Shown: one piece after another, positions 13,488-22,735 of the stretch
Position numbering within the stretch: the first letter of the stretch is position 1
How the letters are laid out: every line of letters begins with the position of its first letter
Origin: an uncultured Bacteroidales bacterium
GTDB taxonomy: Bacteria > Bacteroidota > Bacteroidia > Bacteroidales > P3
Assembly: GCA_900316235.1 (NCBI GenBank)
Contig: ONCC01000017.1
Coordinates: forward strand, 1 to 47,725
Length of the DNA stretch: 47,725 nucleotides
Direction of reading: 5' to 3'
Translations under genes and position numbers: made by a program
Notes under the pieces: model-generated
What the model saw: only the letters and a program-made list of their open reading frames with translations
The model's database searches: none
What the model was told of the DNA's origin: nothing

Positions 13488-15176
13488 ATGAAAAGACATA
13501 TCGCAATAGTATCCTTTGTGCTGGCAACAGCAATGGTCTTCACCGCTTGCCAGAAAGACGACAATAGTGACAATAATGACAATGATCTTGTCTCCTTCAA
13601 TCTAGAAATTGGAAATTACGATGGCGCAGGCAACACCAAGATGTATGTCGATGCCAGCCGCTACACCCACTGGACATCCGGGGATCAGGTGAAGATTAAT
13701 AATGATGCATGTCCTGTAGATGTAAGTAAAGCACAAATAACAGGTGTGACAGCGAGTAGCTATGGATATACGGCAGTTTATCCTGCAAGTATTGCAACAA
13801 GTTATTTTGGTGCAATGACTACATCATTTAATGTTACACTCCCGACAACACAAACCTATTCTGTCGATGGTAGTGGCAACCAAATTATCTCGGCCCCAAT
13901 GGTTGCACGATGCAATGCGGGCAGTAATACTCTCACATTCCAGAACCTCTGTTCTCTGCTTAAAGTAACGATTAACAACAATCGCACTGAGGATATTGAA
14001 ATGCACAATATTACGGTTACATCGAGTAATGGTAATCTAAGTGGCGTGGCAACAATATCGAATGCGACCACAACTCCGAGTTTCGCAATGGGTACTGGTG
14101 CCAATAGTTATAACTATGTAACGCTAAGTTTCTCCAGCGAGACAGTCAGTCAAGGCACTAGCAAAGACTACTATGTTGTTCTTCCTGCATTCAACGAAAG
14201 TGATATTACTATTTCCATTTTTGCCACAAGTACCGGAAATCTGGAACTCAGCAAAACAGCCTCCGATGCAACCCTGTCTGCCAACACCATTGTCCAAGGA
14301 CCGGTTCTATCGTTGGATGGTGTGGCATTTATCGGTACTGAGGAGAACCCTTACAAGATTAATAATCTTGACGATCTCGTGGCTTTCCGCACAAAAGTGA
14401 ATTCCGGTACCACATACGAAGGACTCTTTGTCAAGTTGATGAATGATATTGACTGTGGTGCATCATGGACACCGATTGGAAATGGCACTGTGTATACTCA
14501 TAAAAATTTTAATGGAACTTTTGATGGAAACAATAAAACCATTACATATGTAATTCCCTCAACAACTTCTGGTTTACTTGGTCTTTTTGGCTATACGCAA
14601 AACGCTACCATCAAGAATCTCAATGTTGATGCAACAATAACGCAAACAGGAACTAATGGCAATATTGGAGGTATTGTTGCATGTCAAGAAGGCGGGACCA
14701 TTACAAATTGTACAGCTGCTGGTACTATTAATTCGGCATATAATTATATTGGAGGTATTGTGGGAAGAAATTACGGTAGCACAGCAAATACTACTGTTTC
14801 ATTCTGTACAAGTAGCGTTAATATTACAAGTAGTAAAGAGGGGTCAAACTATATTGGTGGAATCCAAGGATATTTTTATACAGCTGGAACAGTTACCAAT
14901 TGCACTGCCAGTGGTAATATCTATGCTCCTGAGGAAAAAGGAACCTATGTTGGTGGCATTGTGGGAACTACTACAGGGTTAACAAGCGTTACATCCTGTG
15001 GTTTTACTGGTTATGTGCGTGGCTATTACAATGTGGGGATGATAGCGGGCAACAAAGCTGGTTCTACTACAATCAGCGGTTGTACATATAGTGCTGCAAA
15101 TGCAGGAGAAACCTATAAGGGGGTAGGAATAAACGGTAATAGAACAGGTAATGACACTGGCTGTACTGCGGAATAA
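13488..15176 (+). CDS. Surface lipoprotein: fimbrillin-like region plus GLUG repeats (562 aa)
   Basis: A lipoprotein signal peptide ends VFTAC, followed by QKDDNSDNNDND, an acidic stretch compatible with surface export. Residues ~35-275 are beta-rich and resemble the fimbrillin-type lipoprotein at 9785 (DASRYTHWTSGDQVKIN ... TFQNLCSLLKVTI). Residues ~285-560 hold repeats with the GLUG pattern (GGIV/GGIVG, NCTAAGTI, YIGGI, CTASGNI), a beta-helical surface module. The base composition is clearly more AT-rich than that of the neighbouring ribosomal genes, which may mark transfer. A terminator follows. Confidence 0.75.
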   Translation: MKRHIAIVSFVLATAMVFTACQKDDNSDNNDNDLVSFNLEIGNYDGAGNTKMYVDASRYTHWTSGDQVKINNDACPVDVSKAQITGVTASSYGYTAVYPASIATSYFGAMTTSFNVTLPTTQTYSVDGSGNQIISAPMVARCNAGSNTLTFQNLCSLLKVTINNNRTEDIEMHNITVTSSNGNLSGVATISNATTTPSFAMGTGANSYNYVTLSFSSETVSQGTSKDYYVVLPAFNESDITISIFATSTGNLELSKTASDATLSANTIVQGPVLSLDGVAFIGTEENPYKINNLDDLVAFRTKVNSGTTYEGLFVKLMNDIDCGASWTPIGNGTVYTHKNFNGTFDGNNKTITYVIPSTTSGLLGLFGYTQNATIKNLNVDATITQTGTNGNIGGIVACQEGGTITNCTAAGTINSAYNYIGGIVGRNYGSTANTTVSFCTSSVNITSSKEGSNYIGGIQGYFYTAGTVTNCTASGNIYAPEEKGTYVGGIVGTTTGLTSVTSCGFTGYVRGYYNVGMIAGNKAGSTTISGCTYSAANAGETYKGVGINGNRTGNDTGCTAE

Positions 15177-15235
15177 TTGGGAAGTGAGAAGGGAATTGGA
15201 TTTGCCCCAATAAATAAACGCAAAACATCTATAGT

Positions 15236-15273
15236 AAACCGTGGGAGTGAACAAAAACGCTCCCACGGTTTTT
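15236..15273 (+). terminator. Rho-independent terminator of the GLUG lipoprotein gene
   Basis: AAACCGTGGGAGTG pairs with CGCTCCCACGGTTT, an 11-14 bp stem with an A-rich loop, followed by a T-run. It lies about 60 bases after the stop codon. Confidence 0.9.
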
Positions 15274-15307
15274 ATGATATGAGAAACATTAACAGATATA
15301 TAAAAAT

Positions 15308-15372
15308 ATAAAGTCCTCTCCCATGTTATAATCAAAAGAACTTGTGACTATGGGTTACATGGAGGTACGTGC
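15308..15372. repeat. Direct repeat D1 flanking the vapBC locus
   Basis: AAGTCCTCTCCCATGTTA ... AACTTGTG ... TACATGGAGGTACGTGCGAT matches 16689-16753 in the same orientation, with about 80% identity by eye. The two copies bracket the nucleotidyltransferase remnant and the vapBC pair. Confidence 0.75.
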
Positions 15373-15374
15373 GA

Positions 15375-15478
15375 TTAAGTCATAGTAATCGGAGAATTCT
15401 GGTTGCGGATGGCATTGTCTTCCACAAGATCGATCTCCCGGCCAAGCAACTCTTCAGAGCCACGGAAAACTGATGTTA
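15375..15478 (-). pseudogene. Fragment resembling the C-terminus of an MNT nucleotidyltransferase
   Basis: On the minus strand an open stretch of about 33 codons ends at TAA (15375-15377) and reads ...GSEELLGREIDLVEDNAIRN. This resembles the ELLGRxVDLV segment of small MNT-type nucleotidyltransferases, the antitoxins of HEPN-MNT modules. No start codon or N-terminal catalytic GSxxxG...D motif is present, so only a degraded tail survives. It lies between repeat D1 and vapC. The rest of 15177-15544 contains only the terminator, the repeat and AT-rich DNA. Confidence 0.45.
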
Positions 15479-15544
15479 GTATAAATTTGGTTATTAATTG
15501 TTTGTTTTCTTCTCAAATAAAACTAAAAAAAGCTGCGGGGGCTT

Positions 15545-15964
15545 TTATTTCTCCTGATTCCGCACTATCCAATTTTCCACCACCACTCCCGGCATCGGGT
15601 TAAAGTGCTTCATATTGTCGGTTACGGCGACAAGCCCATAGTGTCGCGCGGTAGCCCCAATGAGAATATCGAAGTCCTCAACAACAAGCCCCTGCGAAGT
15701 CAGCGCATGGCGTATTTCAGCATAATCTTCCAATACAGCACTGATGGGCAATACTGTAATATCACGCTGCAGCTCCCGAACCTCGCGCAAATGACGATCC
15801 ACACTCACACTGTGAACCGCTCCATACAGCAATTCAGCAATGGTAATTTCACTGACACAAAGGTCCTCGCGGCTCACCTGATTCATACGCTCAGGTACTC
15901 CGTGACGGTGCTTGAAATACTCAATGCAGGTATTCGTATCAATGAGATATCGTGCCATAGCCAT
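15545..15964 (-). CDS. vapC: VapC-type PIN-domain ribonuclease toxin
   Basis: The 139-aa protein opens MARYLIDTNTCIEYFK (PIN Asp in LIDTN). It has the conserved Glu in SEITIAELLYG, and Asp residues in VVEDFDILIGATA and TDN near the C-terminus, all as in VapC. This family cleaves tRNA or rRNA. An ATG at 15964 (MAMARY) or 15958 (MARY) could start it. It is preceded on the same strand by the presumed antitoxin, 18 bases away. Confidence 0.88.
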   Translation of the reverse strand: MAMARYLIDTNTCIEYFKHRHGVPERMNQVSREDLCVSEITIAELLYGAVHSVSVDRHLREVRELQRDITVLPISAVLEDYAEIRHALTSQGLVVEDFDILIGATARHYGLVAVTDNMKHFNPMPGVVVENWIVRNQEK

Positions 15965-15982
15965 TTCTCTTTATTTTGCTCA

Positions 15983-16270
15983 TCACTGACAGTCGAACGA
16001 AGGAATGACACGGCTACCCTGTCGGCCCTCACGTCCTTCACGGATGATGGACTCCATGTCATCATTACCCTGATCGTTGGCCCAGCAACCTGCCAGACTG
16101 CGGAAACCTCGTTCAAGTTCCTTCTCATCAACACTTGTCGGATGCTCCCGCATACTTTCGACAATCATCGCCAACAGCTCTAATTTCAATCCATTATCCA
16201 TATTCTTCACCAATCCCCAATATCGCATAACAGGGGGGATATCGTTTATTATGGCAGTCGGTGTATTCAT
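15983..16270 (-). CDS. Putative antitoxin partner of vapC (95 aa)
   Basis: The product from ATG 16270 begins MNTPTAIINDIPPVMRYWGL, has an amphipathic helix (LKLELLAMIVESMREH) and a mixed-charge segment (VDEKELERGFRSLAGCWA ... MESIIREGR). Its position, 18 bases before vapC on the same strand, and its size make it the likely antitoxin. Upstream in-frame ATGs exist at 16282 and 16294. A TATATTTG box at 16292-16299 would put the latter at or before the transcript start, so 16270 is preferred. The antitoxin family is not recognised with confidence. Confidence 0.7.
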   Translation of the reverse strand: MNTPTAIINDIPPVMRYWGLVKNMDNGLKLELLAMIVESMREHPTSVDEKELERGFRSLAGCWANDQGNDDMESIIREGREGRQGSRVIPSFDCQ

Positions 16271-16291
16271 AATTTTGTCCATTTGGAGATG

Positions 16292-16299
16292 CAAATATA
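16292..16299 (-). promoter_or_regulatory. Proximal -7 box for vapBC
   Basis: The minus strand reads TATATTTG followed by C, matching the -7 consensus, 22 bases before the preferred antitoxin ATG. No good -33 TTTG box is seen at normal distance. Confidence 0.4.
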
Positions 16300-16351
16300 C
16301 GAAATATTTTTTCCTTTCTTCTTAACCCAACCCCCAAAAACCAGCAAAAGG

Positions 16352-16690
16352 TTTCTTCAGTTGCGGGGGCAGATATTACTATTATATTTTATTTCTTTTC
16401 TCAATCAACGAGTTACACATAATGATACCTTTCCAGTTTATTATGCAAAAATATGAAGAATTTTCGTAATTTGCAAATAAATTTTGTTTTTTTAACACCC
16501 ACCTCCGGAGAGGGGATACTACCACCCTTCCATCTTCCTTCCATCTACCTTCCATCTACCTTCCATCTACCTACCATCTACCTATCATCTCCCACCGTGG
16601 TAGGAGTTGGGTAGGAGTTGGTAGGGAGTTGGTAGGTGGTTGTCAGCTAGTTAGGAGAAAGCGATTTTTCTGTGTTTTTGGGGCAATAAA
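16352..16690 (-). repeat. Long promoter-bearing repeat, copy B (inverted)
   Basis: Read on the minus strand, this matches 1851-2200: the same TTATTGCCCCAAAAACAC edge, the ACTCCTACCA block with a hairpin (16589-16606), an expanded run of AGATGGAAGGT units, the promoter, and the leader with GGAAAGGTATCATTA and ATTGAGAAA. Homology stops where hicB begins in copy A; here the matching triplet is CTG, not ATG. It feeds transcription toward vapBC. Bases 16271-17112 contain no gene beyond this repeat, repeat D2 and a promoter. A short frame near 16629 is repeat DNA. Confidence 0.85.
16446..16477 (-). promoter_or_regulatory. Distal promoter toward vapBC
   Basis: On the minus strand a TTTG box (16474-16477), a 20-base spacer and TATTTTTG (16446-16453) lie inside repeat copy B. 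They are equivalent to the boxes at 2082-2113 in front of the hicBA remnant. Confidence 0.65.
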
Positions 16691-16753
16691 AGTCCTCTCC
16701 CACGTTAAAATCAATAAAACTTGTGGCAGGGATACATGGAGGTATGTTCGATT
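16689..16753. repeat. Direct repeat D2 flanking the vapBC locus
   Basis: AAGTCCTCTCCCACGTTA ... AAACTTGTGG ... TACATGGAGGTATGTTCGAT is the partner of 15308-15372. It abuts the outer edge of long repeat copy B. Confidence 0.75.
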
Positions 16754-16986
16754 TTTTGCAAATTCTCAAAATTTTTTTTGCTTAAAAGTTACATTTTCTC
16801 ATAATTTATAAATCATAAATGTTACAAAATCTCATAATTTGTAATACTGTATTATTACACCACCTCAAAATTTGTCTCAACAACATCATGATAGAGGTGC
16901 GGTAAGCCTTTTAAGCAACAAAAGAAATTTTGTAGTAAAAAGAAGACCAGTATGATGGAATAAAAATAACAATATTGTGATTCATT

Positions 16987-17018
16987 TTTGCTTTTTATAA
17001 AAAATCTTCGTATTTTTG
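16987..17018 (+). promoter_or_regulatory. Promoter of the second T9SS cargo gene
   Basis: A TTTG box (16987-16990), a 20-base spacer and a TATTTTTG -7 box (17011-17018) lie about 95 bases before the preferred ATG at 17113. Confidence 0.75.
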
Positions 17019-17112
17019 CATTGTTAAAAATATTACGAAGACAAGGGTGTAAATGATACAGGTATCTGATACATTGATGATTATGACACAAAACACTAAA
17101 ATAAAAGACAAT

Positions 17113-20100
17113 ATGAAACAAATGATTACCAAACTGCTGCTTTTGTCAGCAATGGCGCTGGTGTCCATGGGGGCTGTGAAAGCCCAGGGCGATTGCAGCA
17201 TCACGCTGCCTTACAGCATGAACTTCGACAGCCTCACCGCTACCGGTGGCACCAGCTTCGTGCCCTGCTGGACCCGCGTGAACGCGGCTACGAGTGGCAA
17301 TGCCACCTATCCTAACATCTATGATTACGGTACCTATGCTACTACAGGACATGTCTACGGCAAGGTGCTGAGCTTCAACGGTAACAGCGCCAGCAGCACC
17401 GGCACCATGCGTGCCGCCACGCCGCTTATCCCCGCGCCGCTGAACAGTCTGGACCTCAGCTTTGCGGTCTTTAAGAACACCCTCAAGCTCTATGCCGCCA
17501 CCGACGCCACCGACCTGTCAACCTACCACCTCATAGGCTCCTATGCCCCGGGCTATACCTGGATTACCTATGAGGTGCGCACCGACACCATCAGTGGCCT
17601 GCCGTCGGCTCAGGGCTACCTGGTCTTCGCCGCCGACTATGGTACTACCAGCTTCGGTAACGACAACCCCTACCTTGACGAGCTCGTCATCTCGGCCCTC
17701 AACAGCTGCGAGCGTCCTTCGTCGGTGACCGTGGAGGAGGTGGGTCCCACGTCGGTCTCGCTCTCGTGGCCCGCCGTGAGTGGCGTCACCAGCTACCTGG
17801 TGCGCTACAACACCACCGACGACATCACCACCGCCTCTGAGGAGACCGTCACGGGCACCACCGTAGAAATCGAGGACCTCTTGCCCAACACCGAATACCA
17901 TGTGTGGGTGCAGAGTCTCTGCAGCGAGACTTCGGAGAGCGACCCCCGCACCACCGTCGTCACCACCGAGATGAGCTGCTACCCCCTGGTGAACCTCCAC
18001 CAGGCCAGTGCCGGCTTCGACGCCGTCTCCTATGCCTGGGAGTTCGACCCCCGCGGCAATGCCCCCACGAGTGTGCTGACGGTGCTGCGCGACCTCGACG
18101 AGCCCACGTCTGTTGTCGAGATGGAGAGCACCGGCGAGACGAGCCATATCGTCAGCGACCTTATCCCCACGCACAGCTATGAGGTTGATTTCTACACCCT
18201 CTGCGACGGCGACACCGCCACGATGGTCACCCTGCCGGTGACCTTCAAGGTGTGTGGCGAGAGCCAGCTGGCCGCCCTGGCAGGCAACTACGACATGCAC
18301 CCCGTGCCCGCGGGCTACAACTACGGCTATGCCCAGATGATGTATCCCGCCGACGTGTTCCTCGACATGGACACCATCCGCGGTATCGCCCTGCACCGTG
18401 CCTCGCTGAACCAGAGCAGTGCCGCTCCCATCACCCGCACCCTGAGTATCTGGATGCACTGCACCTCCGACACGTCGCACAACAGCGCCGTCTCGGTGAC
18501 CGGCATGACGCAGGTGGCCAACGACGTGACCTATAACTTCCCCGTGCAGGAGTGGGACACCATTTATTTCACCACCCCCTTCGTCTACACCGAGGGCGAG
18601 AATGTTATCCTGACCATCGACGACAATACAGGCACCCATGTGTCTACCGGCGCTGCCCAGTGGCTGTGGCACGAGCAGTCGTGGAAGACCCACTACAAGA
18701 ACAACGACAACAGTAACCCCAACCCCGCAGCCATCACCGGTGTCACCAACACGCAGCGTTGCCCCGACATGCACTTCGTGGGCAGCTGCAATACCGACCT
18801 GAGCTGCACGGCTCCCGTGGTTGCCGTGGGCATGGTGGACAGTGCCAGCGCCACCATCAACTGGGTGGGTTCCGCCATTGTCTATACCCTTGAATACCGC
18901 ACCTCGGGTGCCACCACCTGGACCGTGGCCAGCAGCGAGGCCAACGCCCCCTATACCCTCGAGAATCTCCTGCCCGCCACCCATTATGAGGTGCGCGTGG
19001 GCGTGTTGTGCGACGGCGCCAGCAACTTGCGCTACAGTGACGTCGTCACCTTCACCACGGGCTGCGCCCTCATGTATCTGCCTTTCCACTTCACCCAGAC
19101 CGACATGTGCGCCGCCGCCGACAACGGCTTCACGCCCTGCTGGAGCAGGTCGCAGTACTTCTATAAAGGCCGTCTGACCAACAGTCATCGTGGCTATGTG
19201 CGCAACGTTGACCTCAACGAGTGGTTCATGCTCCCCGCTATCAACGGTGACCTCAGCAATGCCCGTCTGCGCACCTGGGCGGCCTCCTCGACGGATGCCC
19301 AGGTCAAGGTGGGTATCGCCAGCCTCAGCAACGCCTCCGATGTGGTGTGGGTCGACACCATCTTCATCACCGCCAGCCAGCCCGATTTCTCGCACGACGA
19401 GTATGTCAGCTACCTCGACAACTATACCGGCACCGGCAACCGCGTGGTGGTGAGCCCCATAGTGACCAACCTCTACCACTATGTCTATTTCTTCGACTTC
19501 CATGTGGAACTCATCGAGGACTGCCGTCCCGTGGAAAACATTGTGCTCGACTCCTCGTCGGCCACGACCCTCAGCATCAGCTGGACGCCGCGTGGCGGCA
19601 CCACGCAGTGGGCTGTCGAAGCCAACGGCCAGCATACCGTCGTCAGCGGCCAGCCGCACTGCACCCTCACAGGCCTCAGCGCCTATACGAACTACGAGGT
19701 TTCGGTGCGCAGCCTCTGCGGTGAGGACAGCAGCGCCCTCACCAGCGAGCACTTCCGCACCGCCTGCTCGGGCGAGCAGTGCACCTTCACCCTTGCCGCC
19801 CACGCCTCGGGTGGCGAAGGATGGAAAGGTGCCCACCTGCACATCATCGCTGCCGGCGAGGTGATAGAAGACTTTACCATGCTTCAGGGCAGCAACCGCA
19901 GCATCTCCCTCACTGTGTGCGAGAATATGCCGCTCGTGTTCAAGTGGTATTCCGGCAATGAGGACAGCGAGTGCTCCTTCGACCTCATCAAAGCCTCTGG
20001 CGACACCGTCTACTCTCTCCTCGAGGGGCTCGGATATGGTGACACCCTGTTCGTTACCAATAATATGTGCGCCGCCGCCCCCGTGCCTACCTGCACAGAC

Positions 20101-20961
20101 CGTTACGAAAGCCTTGTGGCCAGCGCCTGCGACGAATACCTGTGGCATGGACTCACGCTGACGGCCAGCGGCACCTACCGCGACACTGTCAGCCGTGTCG
20201 TAGAGGGCAGATGTGACAGCATCTATACCCTCACGCTCACCATCCACGAGAGCTATAGCACCGACCTCGACTCCACCGCCGAGGGTTCCTTCACTTGGCA
20301 TGACTCTGTCTATACCGCCAGCGGCACCTATACCTGGGCCGACACCACCCGCTATGGCTGCGACAGCGTGGAGACGCTCCACCTCACCATCCTCCATCCG
20401 GGTACCACCTGTGAGGACCTCTATTCCACCGTAGAGGAAGATGCCTGCGACAGCTATCAATGGCACGGCCTCACGCTGACGGTCAGCGGCACTTACCGCG
20501 ACACTGTCTTCGGTGCTGTGGAGGGAGGCTGCGACAGTATCTACACCCTTACTCTCACCATCAATGAGAGCTACAGCCGCACTATTGACACCACCGCCGA
20601 AGGCAGCTTCACCTGGCATGGTACCACCTATACCGAGAGCGGCACCTACTCGTGGGAAGGCACCACTGTTGCCGGCTGCGACAGTGTGGAGACGCTCCAC
20701 CTCACGGTTACCCCCGCTCACAGCGGCATCAACGATGCCGACGGCATCATGATGGCACTCTATCCCAACCCCACCAGCGGACTGGTGAAGGTGGTCGCCG
20801 AGGGTATTGAAAAGGTGGAGGTGTATGACGCCACAGGACGTCTGGTGATGACGGTGTGCGACAGCGATGTTGTCGATTTAAGCCACATGTCCACAGGTGT
20901 CTACACACTCCGGGTTACCCTGCCTGAGGGCATGGCGATGAGGAAAGTGTTGAAACGCTAA
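17113..20961 (+). CDS. T9SS-secreted multidomain surface protein (1282 aa)
   Basis: A signal peptide (MKQMITKLLLLSAMALVSMGAVKA) is followed by a choice-of-anchor-like beta-sandwich (residues ~27-195), several FnIII-like domains (from ~199, ~590, ~830 onwards) and further beta-sandwich segments. Two near-identical ~105-residue units (about 994-1200) are each built of two halves with W-x-G ... SGTYxDT ... CDSxxTLxLT. The last ~70 residues (ALYPNPTSGLVKV ... VEVYDATGRLV ... GVYTLRV) are a T9SS type A sorting domain. The ATG at 17113 is chosen for its signal peptide over an in-frame ATG 60 bases upstream. The 3' end overlaps the convergent ABC ATPase gene by 4 bases. An adhesive role is inferred; no catalytic site was found. 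Confidence 0.85.
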   Translation: MKQMITKLLLLSAMALVSMGAVKAQGDCSITLPYSMNFDSLTATGGTSFVPCWTRVNAATSGNATYPNIYDYGTYATTGHVYGKVLSFNGNSASSTGTMRAATPLIPAPLNSLDLSFAVFKNTLKLYAATDATDLSTYHLIGSYAPGYTWITYEVRTDTISGLPSAQGYLVFAADYGTTSFGNDNPYLDELVISALNSCERPSSVTVEEVGPTSVSLSWPAVSGVTSYLVRYNTTDDITTASEETVTGTTVEIEDLLPNTEYHVWVQSLCSETSESDPRTTVVTTEMSCYPLVNLHQASAGFDAVSYAWEFDPRGNAPTSVLTVLRDLDEPTSVVEMESTGETSHIVSDLIPTHSYEVDFYTLCDGDTATMVTLPVTFKVCGESQLAALAGNYDMHPVPAGYNYGYAQMMYPADVFLDMDTIRGIALHRASLNQSSAAPITRTLSIWMHCTSDTSHNSAVSVTGMTQVANDVTYNFPVQEWDTIYFTTPFVYTEGENVILTIDDNTGTHVSTGAAQWLWHEQSWKTHYKNNDNSNPNPAAITGVTNTQRCPDMHFVGSCNTDLSCTAPVVAVGMVDSASATINWVGSAIVYTLEYRTSGATTWTVASSEANAPYTLENLLPATHYEVRVGVLCDGASNLRYSDVVTFTTGCALMYLPFHFTQTDMCAAADNGFTPCWSRSQYFYKGRLTNSHRGYVRNVDLNEWFMLPAINGDLSNARLRTWAASSTDAQVKVGIASLSNASDVVWVDTIFITASQPDFSHDEYVSYLDNYTGTGNRVVVSPIVTNLYHYVYFFDFHVELIEDCRPVENIVLDSSSATTLSISWTPRGGTTQWAVEANGQHTVVSGQPHCTLTGLSAYTNYEVSVRSLCGEDSSALTSEHFRTACSGEQCTFTLAAHASGGEGWKGAHLHIIAAGEVIEDFTMLQGSNRSISLTVCENMPLVFKWYSGNEDSECSFDLIKASGDTVYSLLEGLGYGDTLFVTNNMCAAAPVPTCTDRYESLVASACDEYLWHGLTLTASGTYRDTVSRVVEGRCDSIYTLTLTIHESYSTDLDSTAEGSFTWHDSVYTASGTYTWADTTRYGCDSVETLHLTILHPGTTCEDLYSTVEEDACDSYQWHGLTLTVSGTYRDTVFGAVEGGCDSIYTLTLTINESYSRTIDTTAEGSFTWHGTTYTESGTYSWEGTTVAGCDSVETLHLTVTPAHSGINDADGIMMALYPNPTSGLVKVVAEGIEKVEVYDATGRLVMTVCDSDVVDLSHMSTGVYTLRVTLPEGMAMRKVLKR

Positions 20962-22628
20962 TCTATTCTAGGAATAGCTTCCAGCAGCGTCCGCGTGTAA
21001 GCGGTCTGCGGATTACGGAAAAGGTCGTCGGGAGTGCCGCTCTCGACGATCTTTCCTTTTTGCATCACCATGATGCGGTCGGAGAGGAATTTCACTACAC
21101 TGAGGTCGTGGGTGATGAAGAGGTAGGTGTAGTGGTAGCGCCGCTTGAGGTTGTTGAGGAGGTTGAGAACCTGGGCCTGCACGCTGACGTCGAGGGCCGA
21201 GACGCTCTCGTCGCACACCACCAACTCGGGCTGGAGGATGAGGGCGCGGGCGATGCAGACACGCTGGCGCTGGCCGCCGCTGAGCTCGTGGGGATAGCGG
21301 CTGTACCAGTCGGGCTGGAGGCCTACCTGCTCCATGAGGGAGAGGACAGTTTCTTTCAGGGTATTCTGAGTAATCGGAGTATTCTGAGTATTCAGAGTCT
21401 TCCGGTGAACTTTGAGGGGTTCGGCGATGGCGTCGCCGATGGTGATACGTGGGTTGAGGCTGGAGTAGGGGTCTTGGAAGATAATCTGCAGTTTGGGCCG
21501 CAGGGCGCGCATCTCGTTGGCGGAGAGGGTGTCGAGGCTCTGTCCGCGGTAGAGGATGTTGCCGGCGGAGTGGTCGATGAGTCGCAGGAGGGCGCGGCCG
21601 AGGGTGCTCTTGCCACATCCGCTTTCGCCCACCAGGCCGAGGGTCTCGCCCTCCATGATGTCGAAGCTGATGCCGTCGACGCCCTTGAGCGTCTGCAAGG
21701 GTTTGCCGAAAAGGCTGCGCTTGAGGGTGTAGGTGACATCGAGGTCGCGGACCTCGATGAGAGGTGAAAGGTGAGAGGTGAAAGGTGAGAGGTGACCGGT
21801 GTCGTCGGTTGTTGCGTCGTCATTTCTTTCCCCTTTCAGAAAATCTTCCACGGTGGGCAGCCTTTCGGGGCGGCTATCCAGCGGGGGGCGGCAGGCCAGG
21901 AGGCCTTGGGTGTAGGGCTCCTTGGGGTGATGAAGTAGCTCTTTTGCAGGGCCTTGCTCCACCATTTTGCCGCGGTACATCACCAGGATGTCGTCGGCGA
22001 TTTGTGCGATGACCCCCAGGTCGTGTGTGATGAAGATAATGCTGATGCCGAATTTCTCCTGGAGCGATTTCAGCAGGTCGAGGATAGTCTTTTGTACCGT
22101 CACGTCGAGGGCTGTGGTGGGCTCGTCGGCGATGATGATATCGGGATTGTTTATCAGCGCCATGGCAATCATCACGCGCTGCTTCTGTCCGCCACTAAGC
22201 TCGTGGGGATAACTGTCGAAGATTTTCTCGGGGCGGGGGAGGAGCACTTCCTTGAACAGCTCGATGACACGCTCTCTGTCACCCCCCATCTCGAGCACCT
22301 GCTCGCCGCATTTCTGCACCGGGTTGAGGGAGGTCATGGGCTCTTGGAAAATCATGCTGATGCGCTTGCCGCGGATGCCGCGGAAGCCCTCTTCGTCGAG
22401 GGTTAGAAGCTCTGTGCCGTCCAGCAGGGCGCTCCCGCTGACTGTGGCGTTCTTCGGCAGCAACCCCATCATTGCCATGGTGCTGACGCTCTTGCCGCTT
22501 CCACTCTCGCCCACGATGCCCAGCGTCTTCCCGCGCTCCAGAGTCAGGTTCAGTCCCTCCACCACCGTCCGGCCATCGAAGGCCACGGACAGGTCCTTTA
22601 CCTCGAGTATAGTATTGTCCTTATTCAC
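20958..22628 (-). CDS. Fused dipeptide/oligopeptide ABC transporter ATPase (two nucleotide-binding domains)
   Basis: The 556-aa protein carries two complete ATPase domains. The first has Walker A GESGSGKS, signature [10 protein letters not shown] and Walker [13 protein letters not shown]. The second has [18 protein letters not shown] and [12 protein letters not shown]. Peptide-transporter C-terminal extensions ([39 protein letters not shown]) follow each. It corresponds to a DppD-DppF or YejF-type fusion powering peptide import through the inner membrane. No permease or binding protein is adjacent. The inter-domain linker contains [12 protein letters not shown] from a tandem repeat, and the second domain contains [13 protein letters not shown] from another. 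Confidence 0.92.
   Translation of the reverse strand: MNKDNTILEVKDLSVAFDGRTVVEGLNLTLERGKTLGIVGESGSGKSVSTMAMMGLLPKNATVSGSALLDGTELLTLDEEGFRGIRGKRISMIFQEPMTSLNPVQKCGEQVLEMGGDRERVIELFKEVLLPRPEKIFDSYPHELSGGQKQRVMIAMALINNPDIIIADEPTTALDVTVQKTILDLLKSLQEKFGISIIFITHDLGVIAQIADDILVMYRGKMVEQGPAKELLHHPKEPYTQGLLACRPPLDSRPERLPTVEDFLKGERNDDATTDDTGHLSPFTSHLSPLIEVRDLDVTYTLKRSLFGKPLQTLKGVDGISFDIMEGETLGLVGESGCGKSTLGRALLRLIDHSAGNILYRGQSLDTLSANEMRALRPKLQIIFQDPYSSLNPRITIGDAIAEPLKVHRKTLNTQNTPITQNTLKETVLSLMEQVGLQPDWYSRYPHELSGGQRQRVCIARALILQPELVVCDESVSALDVSVQAQVLNLLNNLKRRYHYTYLFITHDLSVVKFLSDRIMVMQKGKIVESGTPDDLFRNPQTAYTRTLLEAIPRID
21361..21401. repeat. In-frame ATTCTGAGTA repeat in the ABC ATPase gene
   Basis: ATTCTGAGTAATCGGAGTATT continues with two more imperfect units and encodes [15 protein letters not shown] after HRK in the second ATPase domain. 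It looks like intergenic low-complexity DNA captured in the coding frame. Confidence 0.65.
21761..21795. repeat. In-frame GAGGTGAAAG repeat in the ABC ATPase gene
   Basis: Alternating GAGGTGAAAG and GTGAGAGGTG units encode [12 protein letters not shown] in the linker between the two ATPase domains. It is the same repeat family, on the opposite strand, as 609-642 in glmM. Confidence 0.75.
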
Positions 22629-22658
22629 GCAAAGATAACGGCATAGAGGGTTAAAAAT

Positions 22659-22689
22659 TTTGTAGGAAGCAAAAAAATGTGTATATTTG
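22659..22689 (+). promoter_or_regulatory. rocD promoter
   Basis: A TTTG box (22659-22662), a 19-base spacer and TATATTTG (22682-22689) are near consensus. The rocD ATG at 22736 lies 46 bases downstream, which rules out an in-frame start at 22679. Confidence 0.8.
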
Positions 22690-22735
22690 CACCGTTTTTC
22701 AAATTGCCAACATTAACACTAAAAACGATACAAGT

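Noticed and set aside
16500..16600. Regular CTACCTTCCAT units considered as a CRISPR array
   Set aside because: The units are about 11 bases long without unique spacers, and no cas genes are near; it is a tandem repeat inside the long repeat.
17518..20721. Very long open frame on the minus strand opposite the 1282-aa T9SS cargo gene
   Set aside because: It is a codon-bias shadow: GC-rich third positions of the plus-strand gene keep the opposite frame open. The translation is low-complexity (G, H, A, V rich) with no domain, promoter or start context.
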